A DNA stretch of 64,000 nucleotides from Episyrphus balteatus. Lineage: Eukaryota; Arthropoda; Insecta; Diptera; Syrphidae. This document shows, one piece after another, positions 26,699 through 37,560 of the stretch. The notes under the pieces were generated by a model. The model worked only from the letters and a program-made list of their open reading frames with translations. It did no database searches and had not been told where the DNA came from. The position numbers and the translations under genes are program-made. Position 1 is the stretch's first letter; the number at the start of each line of letters is the position of its first letter. Where the stretch lies: contig NC_079134.1 of the NCBI RefSeq assembly GCF_945859705.1, positions 12,193,545 through 12,257,544 on the forward strand. Reading direction: 5' to 3'.

Positions 26699-26845
26699 AA
26701 GAAAGGTAGGCCTAAAAACTCCTGGTACAAGCAAATGCAAAAACACCAGCATTCAGTTGGCCTCAGAAACGGAACAATACAAAACCGGGAGGCTTGCCGC
26801 CGATTTCTGAGGTCAACCCGGCGAACCCCACAGGCGGATCACTAG
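26699..26845 (+). pseudogene. C-terminal end of a LINE ORF2 (48 codons plus stop)
   Basis: The frame reads KKGRPKNSWYKQMQKH and continues through an Arg-rich segment to a TAG stop at 26843-26845. The G-R-P-K-x-x-W motif followed about 25 residues later by an Arg-rich RExCRRFLR stretch matches the extreme C-terminus of polymerase proteins of many insect non-LTR retrotransposons, after the reverse transcriptase domain. No start or catalytic part is present because the insertion is truncated. The exact clade cannot be assigned from so little sequence. Confidence 0.65.
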
Positions 26846-26867
26846 TGTGAAGCAGTAACGTGGGAAG

Positions 26868-26898
26868 GTTATGATCCCCTCGACATCGAGATCATAAC
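26868..26898 (+). other. 3' UTR hairpin of the LINE fragment
   Basis: GTTATGAT (26868-26875) pairs with ATCATAAC (26891-26898). An inner stem CTCGA (26879-26883) pairs with TCGAG (26886-26890) around a CA loop, leaving three bulged C residues. LINE 3' hairpins can be the recognition site for the element's own reverse transcriptase. Confidence 0.6.
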
Positions 26899-26939
26899 AG
26901 CGCCGAGAAAAAAAGGAAGAAGAAGAAGATCCTAATAAG

Positions 26940-28904
26940 CGTTTAATGCTTAACGACATTCCATTTTTAAAATTTTAGCACCGAGTAAAGAGGTCCTATT
27001 AGGATTATGACCAATCCTTATCTATTTGACAATACCTCCTTTTAAAAGGATAATTCATTTCAATTATAAGATCATTAACAAGACCGAGACCGAGACCTAA
27101 CCCAAACAAATTTTCACCACTTAAGCGACAATAACTTAACTGTCTAACAAAATGCAAATGATCCACATTCAACTTGTCCAAACGACTTTATTCAAATTCA
27201 AAACCAGTTGTAAAGTCGCAAAAAAATTCCTAATCGATGAATGTTTTGCGAGCAATATGACTACGAGAGTAAATAAAATTTGTAAAAGACACCACCACGT
27301 CAGCCAAACCAACAACCGCGGAGTTACCTATTTGTATATGCGTCAATTCTTTCTGTTTTTTTCTTTTTTGTTGTGGACATTAACCTCAGCCACACCTGCT
27401 TCCGTCCAAGCAACCAACCGTCCGACGACATCATTATCGTTGTTTTTCCTTTATAGTTGCAGCACTATTAAGGACCTATATCAAGTCGACAAGGACACAA
27501 ATATTTACATGCGCTCATAATGGTTTCATAATAATCAACATCCACTTAACACCATAAAAATAGTGGACAGGTGAATGAATTAAAAAAAAAAAACTTCAGG
27601 TAGAATATAGAAGGTACCTCTACCTACATGGACGTGGACCACATTCTAATGCGAGTAAATTGACTCATATAAAAAAAAAATTCTTTCCTAGGTCACAAAA
27701 ACAACCTGAATAAACTTTAGAATATGTTTATTTGGGTTCTGTATAGAGGATCAAACATCACATCGCTACAGGTGCTATGGTGACGGTAACATGAGGTAAC
27801 AAGATACCGGTGAACAGGTCTCTCGCTTGGGTGTTTGATGAAGTCTCATTTGGATCACCTCGAAAAACACATGTAACTAACTTGACGGCTTCCTTGTGTA
27901 AACGATGTATGCCACATTGTTACGACATCAAAAACATCCTATTATTACACAAAATAGGAGTCCAAGGCATTGAAAAAAAATTATTACCTGCGAGATGAGG
28001 AAAACAGTGTTGGGGCAGGGTTGGATGAGTTATTATAATAAGAATGTTTAACATTTTTGTTCTTACGTTTTGTGTTGGTATCGTCTTTGTTTATTGAAGA
28101 GTAAAATATTTATTAAAATTCAAACCTTTTGACTTCTGATTCTGAACTTATTAATTAATGCTCTTTACTTAGAAGAGATATTTTTGATAAAGTCAGAAGC
28201 CAGAAAACAAAATTAGGTAGGTAACCAAAATTGTAACATTAGACTTTGGAATTCCAAATATGAACTTGTTAATGGTTTCTGTTGTTGTAGTTGGAAAGTA
28301 TTGAATTACCAGTCAATTTATAGAAAATAAGACAGGTATCATAAATAAACAGAAATTCAACTTCGAAATGAATGATAATGGGCTAATTTTTTAGATTTTT
28401 TTCGACTTGAATGTTTTTATAAAATATAATCAAGGCAAGCTTCAAGAATGATATTTAAAAGGCTGCAAGATAGCTCACCATTCATCACCTTCATTCATAT
28501 ATAAATTAAAAATGTTCAACAGAAGCGAATATTTAATTTTTCGTTGAAATAAAACATTTTTTTCTTATAGATTTTTATACTCCAAAGTCAAAAAAATCTA
28601 TGACGTCATATTTTTTGAATTATAAGAATTTCGACACGTTTTTTTTTCAACATCGGATTAGAATTTAGAATATTGAAAATGAGACAGTGAAACTTTTTTT
28701 TGCTATTCAGAACAAAAATATACTTTTATGAAGGTTTTAAGGGTACTAAACTCAAATCCGATGTCAGAAAAATTTTATCAGTTTCTGTTTTTGAAATATT
28801 ACCTATCGAAAATGCAAAAAAAAAGTTATTATGATTTATGCTTTAGTACGTGGAGATTTATTTCAACATAATTTGTTATGGTGTCTATAAGAACGGGTAT
28901 TTCT
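26940..28904. other. Non-coding stretch without recognised features
   Basis: A 122-codon frame at 27152-27520 contains a hydrophobic stretch but no family motif or splice support. The rest is AT-rich. Confidence 0.35.
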
Positions 28905-29370
28905 TATTTCAAAAACTGTTATAATCTTTGCGATATTTCTTTTATATCCTGAGATATCTTAAGTTAACGGTTATAACGAGGCAAAGATTAACTTAAATTA
29001 ATCTAAAGTTTAAGTTACTTGTCAACACTTTTTGGTATTCAGAACAAAGATATATTTTTGTGAGTGTTTAAGGGGTGCTGAACTCTATTCCAAAGTCAGA
29101 AAAATATTAGTTTCCATTTTTGAAATAATTACTGTTAGAAAATGTAAACGGTAATGTATCAAAAACCGAGGCTAGTAGAAAATTTTTTACTTCAGATTCC
29201 AGTTAAGCACTTTTAAAACTATTAGAAAAGTATTTTTTGTTCTTTGTGTAAAAATCTTGTTGATCAGTAATTTAAACTTAATATTTAGTTAAGTTAGTTT
29301 TTGGCTTATTACTTTTAACTTAAGATATCTCGGGCAATAAAAGAAATATTCCAAAGATTTAAGAAACTGC
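28905..29370. repeat. Inverted repeat with internal direct repeats
   Basis: ATTTCTTTTATATCCTGAGA and the following TATCTTAAGTTAA (about 28935-28972) recur inverted at about 29308-29365. Separately, about 130 bp at 28700-28830 recurs as a diverged direct copy at 29025-29150 (TATTCAGAACAAAgATATAtTTTTgTGA and onward). The combination looks like an eroded mobile element. Confidence 0.55.
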
Positions 29371-29557
29371 CTGATTCTGTTTCCTGTCTCAGTGATTTGC
29401 ACAAAAGAAAGTTGTTCTTTCAACAGTCGTGATCCAAGTTAGCCAACAGCTCGAAGAAAACTTGTTCAGAAAAAAAGACAAAACTTAAAAAAAAAAGATA
29501 AATTTTTCAGAAACGTCTCATTGCAAAACATATTTAATTCCTAAATTTAAGCTTCTT

Positions 29558-30523
29558 AACACCCTGTAAGTCATGAAATTTAGATAGAATTTGAATTTAT
29601 ATTATGAACATACCAAAACAAAAAGTGGTCCGGATCAACCCCTTTCCTATATGCACAAAGCTATAGTAGCTACAGTGACTTAATATCCTGATGTTTGGTG
29701 TAGGCATTTTATTTCTCATTGGAAATTCAAATCCCAAATATATCTAACATCATAGACGCATAAGGTAGATGTCACCCTCTTGCTAAGCCTAATTCCATCT
29801 GTACGCAATACGCACTATACGAATACGCACCCATCACATCTAAACCAAATTATGGGATGTTGTTTTGGACATCCGAACGGGGATTCTAATCGTGATGTTA
29901 GTTGTTACTTTTCCTGAATCCTTGGTCCTGGAAGCGAGTTCCCAAAAATGTTAAGTCCACTCAATATGACCCGGGCCATCTGAAATTAAAAATATTTGGG
30001 GGAGCACACGTTTCAGTTTTTTTTTCTTTGCTACCAAAATACCTACTCAAAAAGAAAAAAACAATGAGCTTTTCATTAATTTTTATGATTTCAGATCTTG
30101 ACTGTCTTAGATCAACTTAAGAAACCTTACATAGAAACCTCCACCATTTTTATTTTGAGTTTGGCCCGGGTCTTTGTACTTGATATTTTAGGCAAATCGC
30201 TTCTATTACCAAGCACTCAGAAAAATTAACAACGAACGTTTCGAAGTAGACAGCATCCGAAAATGCGTGCTGCGTACGAAAGTAATTTTACCTAACTCCT
30301 ATAACAAGGGTTTCTATCGAGCTAGATTTATTTTGGCTTTGAATTTCTAATGACCGCATTTAAATTGCCATGAGGCACGTTGTCCAAACAACCAGGATTT
30401 GCAACCGTTTCAAATCTATAGTCCATGGAAAAGGGGGTTGATCCATCCCACATTTTGCTTTGGATTTTAACTTTCAAAATATAAAATCAAATTCTAGGAA
30501 CAGTTTATAATCTGCAGGGTGTT
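29558..30523. mobile_element. Foldback-type element, copy 1 (966 bp)
   Basis: Ends are AACACCCTGTA on the left and, inverted, AACACCCTGCA on the right. The interior is one large imperfect hairpin: the left half carries GAGTTCCCAAAAATGTTAAG and GACCCGGGCCA, the right half their complements (GGCCCGGGTC near 30163, CAAGCACTCAG near 30210). No coding capacity. A diverged second copy follows 175 bp later in the same arrangement. Confidence 0.65.
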
Positions 30524-30697
30524 TAGGAGTTAAAGTGTAGGTATATGAAGCAAATAATATTAAAAAATTTATCAATAATGCCCTCACGATTTAATGAGAC
30601 AGATTAAATAAAGATTCCTTTTTGGCTCTATTCATGTTCTACTTTAAAAAATCCTTCAAAGATTGTACATTTTATTACGGATTTGGTTTTTGTCTTT

Positions 30698-31635
30698 AAC
30701 ACCCTGTACTCCCTAAAAATGGTCCAGGGATCTAATTTTATATGAAAATGTAACCCAAAGTGGTATGGAACTGAAACTTTTGCTAATCCTGTTCCTCGGA
30801 TAACGTTATCATTGGAACTTAAAAATAGGTCAAATTGCGTATTCAGGATACATTCTGTTTTCAACTGGGGTTAAATCCGATTCAGGGCACATCACGTAAA
30901 GTACAATCTTTCGGAAGCTGTTTGGATACTCAAAAGAGGATTCCAATCTGAAATTTTCGTTGGTAAATTTTCTGAGTGCTTGGCACTGAGGACGAGTTAC
31001 CTAAAATTTTGTATCCAATCAAAAGGACCTGGGCCAAATGGAAAACAAAAATATTGGGGAGCACACGTTTTTTTTTTAAGTTAAAACTTTTTTTTCAAAT
31101 AACCAAATAACCTTAAAATTATAAACGAAAAAATAATTCAAGTGAAGGACTGTTGAATTTTTCGTGATTATACAAATCTTTATTTTAGATGCAAATAAAA
31201 ATTTTTTAATTTCAAGTTCGCCCGGGTCCGTTTTGGTGGACTTGAAAATTTAGGAAACTCGTTCTCATTACCAAGCACTCAGGAAAAGTACAAACATGCG
31301 TTGGGATTAGAATTCTCTTCCAAATATGTCCAAGCAATATCCGAAAGTTTGTTTTGGATGTGATGTGGTCTAGTCAGTAGACGTAAATTGCGTAACGGAA
31401 GTGATTTGGCCTAACAGCAGGGTGACATCCATCCTTTGTGCCTATGCCTTGTATTTGAAATTCCAATGAGAAAATTATAATTGCCATGAGGCACGTTGTC
31501 CAAGCATCAGGATTTGAACAAATCCTTTCCTATGCCTATACAAGAGGGGTTGGTGCGTATCACTTTTTGCTCTGGCTACGCATATTCAAAATATAAAACC
31601 AAATTCTATTAATATTTTAGAAGCTACAGGGTGTT
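30698..31635. mobile_element. Foldback-type element, copy 2 (938 bp)
   Basis: Ends are AACACCCTGTA and its inverted partner TACAGGGTGTT at 31625-31635. The inner hairpin contains GGACCTGGGCC and GGGGAGCACACGTTTT on the left half, with GCCCGGGTCC and CAAGCACTCAGGAAAA on the right. It shares the GAGCACACGTTT, GGCACGTTGTCCAA and CCAAGCACTCAG landmarks with copy 1, so the two belong to one family. Confidence 0.65.
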
Positions 31636-31946
31636 TGGAAGAAAATCTCTAGAAGAAGAAAAAAAAGTTGCCTAGGATTTATTAAACATTTCTTAAGATT
31701 CCTCGTCACGCTTGGGACACTTGTACAAGTTATTTACGGTTTCCCTTTCAAATTCTATTTAAACTTAGTCAAAATTTACATAACGCCAAAATAGAATGTG
31801 TTAATTAATTAAATTGTACAAAGAAAATATGTCAATTTAAATATTTTTGAAAGTAAAAGAGGTTTGCATTTATTTTAATTTTTTCCGAAAACCATAGCTT
31901 TAATATGCCTGTGTCAAAAAAACAAAACACAAGGTTTTGAAGGGCG

Positions 31947-33317
31947 CACAATGCGGTATTTTGACCAAAAATGTGGTCATAAATCAAATTTCTCAATTTT
32001 GCACCCCAGGATTAAGCTTATGTCCCATAAATTAGTCAACCCAGATGGAACTTGCACTATTTGGGTAAACACGATTTTTTTTTGCGATTTTTATAAAAAG
32101 GTGAACTTTCTAAGTGTTTTTTTTTTTTTACTTATAAGTGATTTTGGTGAAAAATCTTGATATGGATATTGACAATCAAGGTGTTTATGGTATTTAAAAA
32201 AAATTTAATTGTAAATGCAACTCTTTTTTCTTTGCATACGGAGGGGTTAAAGTACACACTTAAAAAATTGCACTTTTTTCGTTGTTTTTTCAAACATTAG
32301 TGTTTTTAAAATAGCGCAACACGCCGCAACATGGTCTTACCTATATATTATTAAACTGCTAGATATGTAAAACAATATTGCATTTCAAGAGTTTGCCCGA
32401 GTTTTCCACTCCGAAAATTAATACCCCTTTGAAAAAACTCCTCAAAAACGACCCGTACGAAAAGATTTTTATATTAGGTACACCATTGAATGTATTATAT
32501 TAATGAAAAAACTTCTCCAGGGATACCTTCAAAAATATGTACAGAAATAGTGTTTCAAATTTTAAAAGAATCATTTCAGTAGTTTTGAAGTTATGAGGCT
32601 TTGAAAACGTTAGTTGTGGGGAGAACGATTTAAAGTTTTGAACTCTGGAATAAAACATTCGTAAGCGAAGTATTAAAATACTCATAATTTGGTCAATTTG
32701 GCTCCAATAGACCTAAAATTTTGACACAATATTTTTGAGATATAATACATTCAGTTAAAAAGTTTTAAAAAAATATTATTCATAAAATTTTAATGCAAAT
32801 AAAAAAAAACAACAACAAAGGGTTTCCCTGAAAAAATTATGTTTCAGTTTTTTTTTATTTCTTAGGAATTTTGATATTTATAAGAATGAATTCTTTGGTA
32901 TTGGTTTAAAAACTACCAGGTCATTAATTAATGATAAAAAAGGTCCATAATATTGCAAAATTTTATTCAGAATCAATTAAAAAACGAAAAAAAAATTCTA
33001 ATTTTCATCTTTAAAACTTAATTTCTCAAAATTTTTTTAATGAAACAACTTTAGTCAAAAAGTAAAATAAAGAATAAGAAGAAATAAAGAAAACTACTAG
33101 CTTTAAGAAAAGTTATAGCACAGGACTATACGTGCATTTTTTGATTTTTAATCATTTTTTTCACGGCTAATCGGGAGGTAAGCATTTAAGTGGGTTACTG
33201 TACCAAGAAAAAAAAATTTTTCCTTTCAAATAACTTTTTAGTCATTTGGTACATATTTGATGTGAAAAGTGTGCCAAAATGTTTTTGGCCAGGTTTTGAT
33301 CAAAATACCGCACTGTG
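31947..33317. mobile_element. CACAGTG-ended element, copy 2 (1371 bp), 5-bp GGGCG duplication
   Basis: The left end is CACAATGCGGTATTTTGACC; the right end, inverted, is CACAGTGCGGTATTTTGATC. GGGCG precedes it at 31942-31946 and follows it at 33318-33322, a GC-rich 5-bp target duplication. CACWRTG ends with a GC-rich 5-bp duplication are the hallmark of the Transib superfamily, the relatives of RAG1. Compared with copy 1 it carries about 690 extra bases between 32000 and 32690, so copy 1 may be an internal-deletion derivative. No transposase frame is recognised in either. Confidence 0.7.
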
Positions 33318-33322
33318 GGGCG

Positions 33323-35519
33323 GTATTTCAGTGGTTCTTATTTTTGGCCCAATTGTCTTTAGTTATGGCCCAATGAACAACCTAAGTTTTCGGACTAGAA
33401 TCGAATTATCAGTAAATATCGATTGATATTTTATTGGATTCAAATATTCCTTCCGATGAATATTACCTTCATATCTTTGGTATTAAATATTTTCCACTAA
33501 ATTCAATAAAATACAATTTTTGAGACTCTTTCCATTTCCGATCGTTCAATTAATTTTCCAAATGTGACATTTTCCCTTTGTTCTTTAAAAAATGTCTTGG
33601 TCTATGATGTCTTAGAATGATGGTCATATTTTGAACCTATCATACAATTTTCTTTAACTAACATTGTAATGTAGTTGTAATTTGATTATTAGATAAGAAA
33701 ATGATTCATCAATCATTAATCATAATTCACAAAGAATCATCCTTATAATCATTTCAATTTGATCTTTTAACATATATAATTACATGTAAGAGACAAAATG
33801 TTAATGCATTTTGATCCTTAAATTCCAATTATGTATAAGCATAAGGTTTCTTGGGGTTGACGAATCCCTCCAACAAGAAAAAAATTATTAATCTTCGTCA
33901 TCTTTTAAAACACTCACATTCGCGTCGTCTCTGTTGAGGAATTGAGTATTATCTTTGACAGCTTGAGCTGTCAGACAGACTTCAGAACACTCAACTTATA
34001 GAATTGGAGACTTGTATCTTTTTTTTTGTTATATTCTTTAATTGGTTTTCCTCTATAAAGCGCCACTGTGATGTGTGTTCTCTGTGTTGCAGTTCGATTC
34101 AATTCGTTAGGGGGATCAGAGATAAGAATCATTTTAATGTAATTTGATTAATGTCCAGAAGAAATAAATTAAATTGGCGCCCACTTAAGAACTCCCAAAG
34201 AGTCAAACAGCTGCAAAGGAAAACACTTTAGATTAAAGTTAAAAATAGTTGAGGATGTGAAGTGTCAGTTCTGTTTCCTTTTATAGAAAATTTCTTCCAA
34301 TTCCAATTAACTTACACACTTCTCCTTTCTCCATTTGTCTATCATTGACTTATCTTAAAGTGTCCTTGCTGTTGAAGAATAGAATTGCATGCAACTCTGT
34401 CAGCATCTAATTTCATTTCGGATGAGGTAAACCGGATTCTGGTCAGCAAAGATTCGGTTTACCTGGGTGGCATAAAATAAAGGCGCGCTGATAGTTCATA
34501 ATGTGCCATGAATATAGTCCGTTTATCAACAGGATGCAGCAGGATGTACATTACTATTGTCCTTAATTCCTAGCAAACAGAAGTTTTATGGATCTGCTTC
34601 TAGAAATTTTGTGTGTCATCTCTAAGGGATGCTCATAATGAAGCATAAAACTATAAAAATCCTACAAACAAAAAAAGGAAGCACACGCGGCCGACAATAT
34701 TCCAAACAACGTGTTTGTTCGTCGGTGTGGTAAAAACCCAAAAGATACACCGACCGACAACGAGGACCAAACGACGTAATCAAGTGTGAAGAATTGTTAC
34801 AGCGGGATGTCGCATTCAAATGAAAAATAAGAAAATCAGTGTTTTCTTCTTACCTGGGTGTAAATATTGACATCAAATCTACGGATGATGGTTTTATAAC
34901 ACACCGACTTGGAGAATGAGAGAGGATTATAGACAATAAGATTGACTTGGACCGTAATAAGGCATTGACAAGTGTAATGATTTCCTAAGAAGAAAAAGAA
35001 GTAAAACAAACGTTGATAAAATATAGATAAGAGAATTTTAGTAACGCTGACATGGTACCAACTGATAGCATAACAGGGATTTGTTTTTAAAATGTTTCGA
35101 AACAAAGAAGAAATGTGAAATTGATAAGAGTATTTGAGCAGCTTTAAAAAAAAAAAAATTTTAAATCACTAACTGGTCTCAAGTTGATGATTGTCTAAAA
35201 TATTTGTTTGAGTATTTATTTCAGTGTCAACCAAAGAACGCCAATCTTTTTACTTTTAGACCCAATACACACATGCATTTTTTTACGTTTGACGCAGTCA
35301 TTTGATTCAACAGGAATCATACATAAAATTTGTGACGCTGCGGGAACTAAAGACTTGCAGGTTTCTAAAACACCACTGCGTTACTGCTGCGTTACTGTAG
35401 CTTATCTTACTCAATTGCTATACAAATGCATTTGGTTGGGCTTGGATCCATCAAAATTCTATTACAGGAGTATAGAACACAATCATTACTTACTTTTCTT
35501 TTTTTTTAATACTGAGTTA
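33323..35519. other. Non-coding stretch without recognised genes
   Basis: No exon or mobile element supported. One TTGGCGCCCA motif at 34174-34183 looks like a diverged outlier of the primer-site repeats further on. Confidence 0.35.
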
Positions 35520-35549
35520 ACAGTTCTCTAAACGTTCTAAGATTAAACG

Positions 35550-37030
35550 GTAGCATTTATGTAGAATTGTTTCTTCAGAACAGTTTTACATCTTTCTTAC
35601 TTAAAACATTGGAGCGACTATATCAGAGGTTTGATTTTATCCAAGGTAAAGGAAATAAGAATTACAACAAGTTCAAACAATTCATTTAAGTAATTGGCGC
35701 CCAACGTGAAGCTTTTTATGTTTTTTTAACTTTTTTTTATTCTTTTGATTACATTTGATGATAGCACCTTATTGCTGGAAGATTTTCAACACAGTAAGTC
35801 AAACTATTTAAATCAAAAGTTCATGAATTTAATTGGCGCCCAACGTGAAAATGTTTTACTTATTCCACTTATTTTGACTAAATTTTGTTAAACCTTAGTT
35901 TAAAAGTGTAAGAGAATTTCCAAAATATAGCATTCGCACTTTTATTTAAACTAAACACAAATTAGTTTCACCTTTCACAAATATATTTCACCTTTTAGCA
36001 AATATATTTCACCTTTTAGTAAATATAATTAAACTAAAAGCAAATCAATTAAACCCAAAAGCAAATATAATTAAACTAAAGCAAACTATTTAAACTTTTA
36101 GCAAATCTATTAAGCCAAAACACAAATTTATTTCACCTTTAAAATGAAAAATGATAGTGATTATATTTTTTTTAAAAACGTTAGTCCGTTTGCTGACATT
36201 AGAATAAGTAGAATAATGTCAATAACATTGCTAGGGCAATCTACTTTTATCAATTTTACTTCAATAACTGCAACAAAGTTATGGTCCATATTAATCTTAC
36301 TTAGAACTTGTCGTGCGTATGTTTTGATTAAAGTAAGTGTCTTTTTTTCTTTAATAAGCTATACTATAACAGTTGGAGTAAGTAACTTTTAATTTTTTCC
36401 AACATAACTTTTTCGGAAAAAAAAACATTAAAAACACAGGTTATACGACGATGTAACTCAGAAAGTATAGCTCGCATGAGGAAATGAAATATAGGAGTAA
36501 GAAAGATAATTGTATTTTCAAACCGAGAAAATCAGCAAATTTTCTGTGCAACAAGTCGTTTTCGAGATATTGAGAGTAACGCAATTTTTTAAATAGCGGA
36601 TGTCCCACCCAACAAAAAATTACGTAAACTGGGATTTTGTTTATAGGGTCTTATTGTGGTTTTTGGGATGTTTCGTTGATTTTAGTGCTACGGACAGCTT
36701 CAAAATCCTCATCCCTTCTTCATAGCTCGATACCAAAAGCTTTTTCTAGAAAAGGTTAAATCACTTTGCTATTAGTTTAAATAGATTTGCTAAAAGTTTA
36801 AATAGTTTGCTTTAGTTTAATTATATTTGCTTTTGGGTTTAATTGATTTGCTTTTAGTTTAATTATATTTACTAAAAGGTGAAATATATTTGCTAAAAGG
36901 TGAAATATATTTGTGAAAGGTGAAACTAATTTGTGTTTAGTTTAAATAAAAGTGCGAATGCTATATTGACAAATAAGCTTGTTGATTTAAATTAACAATT
37001 CATAAAATTAATTGGCGCCCAATGTGAATC
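35550..37030 (+). repeat. Tandem repeat with tRNA-Lys primer-site motif, plus orientation
   Basis: TGGCGCCCAACGTG occurs at 35695-35708 and 35834-35847 (139 bp apart), and TGGCGCCCAATGTG at 37013-37026, each preceded by AATT. The motif is the complement of the 3' end of tRNA-Lys including CCA, the classical primer-binding site of lysine-primed retroelements. A unit carrying AAAAGTGTAAGAGAATTT before the third motif is split by the foldback element at 35925-36967. These sequences share unit features (GTGTAAGAGA, AATT before the motif) with the inverted array at 60.6-61.3 kb. Confidence 0.7.
35925..36967. mobile_element. Foldback-like element with sub-repeated arms
   Basis: The left arm (35925 to about 36140) begins AATATAGCATTCGCACTTTT; the right arm (about 36760-36967) is its reverse complement, ending GCGAATGCTATATT. 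The arms are made of short imperfect sub-repeats such as AAATATATTTCACCTTTTAG and AAAGCAAATATAATTAAACT, as in Drosophila Foldback elements, whose long terminal repeats are tandemly sub-repeated. The middle (36210-36750) has no recognised gene. It sits inside a unit of the primer-site repeat array. Confidence 0.75.
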
Positions 37031-37457
37031 ACTTTATCAAATTTAATGTCAGTAGATGTAATAAAAGGCTCAAATCTGAAATATAGAAACGCCCAAAATT
37101 GCTATAAAATTTTGCAAATGTGAATAGTTTCGCTATTGGATTCAAGTTCTGAAAACAATACACAATAGTAAATGACAGGTACAATTCCGTGTGAATTTTC
37201 AGTTCTTATAACATAACTTTGAGGTAAATTAACAACTGAAGTTGTGGTCTAAAAGTTAACCAATGAAAAAAGTCCTCTTCAAACAGAATGCATTATTAAC
37301 GTTGAGTGTTCTTATTTTACGATAAGATTACTTTCATTATTCATATTTTTCGATCTTTTAATTTTAGCCATAATAAAAATTTTTACACCAAAATATAACA
37401 ATCACAACTTAGGTAGGTATCAGTTGGACAAAAAAATTGTGCAAGCATTTTTTCATA

Positions 37458-37529
37458 TCCTCGATAGTATAGTGGTCAGTATCCCCGCCTGTCACGCGGG
37501 AGACCGGGGTTCAATTCCCCGTCGGGGAG
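37458..37529 (+). tRNA. tRNA-Asp (anticodon GTC)
   Basis: All four arms fold. The acceptor TCCTCGA (37458-37464) pairs with TCGGGGA (37522-37528) with one T-G pair, followed by discriminator G at 37529. The D arm contains AGTGGTCAGT, the anticodon stem CCCGC/GCGGG encloses CTGTCAC with anticodon GTC at 37491-37493, and the T arm is CGGGG-TTCAATT-CCCCG. There is no intron and no encoded CCA, as expected for a nuclear eukaryotic gene. The internal A and B boxes (TAGTATAGTGGT, GGTTCAATTCC) are intact and a long T run follows. Expected to be functional and to decode GAC/GAT. Confidence 0.97.
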
Positions 37530-37540
37530 GACAGTGTTCT

Positions 37541-37560
37541 TATTTTTTTTTTTTTTTTTA
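37541..37560 (+). terminator. Pol III terminator of tRNA-Asp
   Basis: An uninterrupted run of about 17 T residues begins 14 bases after the tRNA 3' end, far longer than the four or five needed to stop RNA polymerase III. Confidence 0.85.

Larger units (their letters stand above)
26678..26939 (+). mobile_element. 5'-truncated LINE insertion with 14-bp target duplication
   Basis: AAGATCCTAATAAG occurs at 26678-26691 and 26926-26939, exactly bracketing a 234-bp insert. The insert begins inside the end of an ORF2-like frame and ends in a 3' tail rich in AAAAAGGAAGAAGAAG. Long direct duplications, loss of the 5' part and an A-rich tail are the signature of target-primed reverse transcription. The 3' UTR contains a strong hairpin at 26868-26898. 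The perfect duplication suggests a recent event. Confidence 0.85.

Noticed and set aside
27152..27520. 122-codon frame with an internal hydrophobic stretch resembling a signal peptide
   Set aside because: No family motif, no supportable splice sites or promoter, and the hydrophobic part comes from T-rich DNA.
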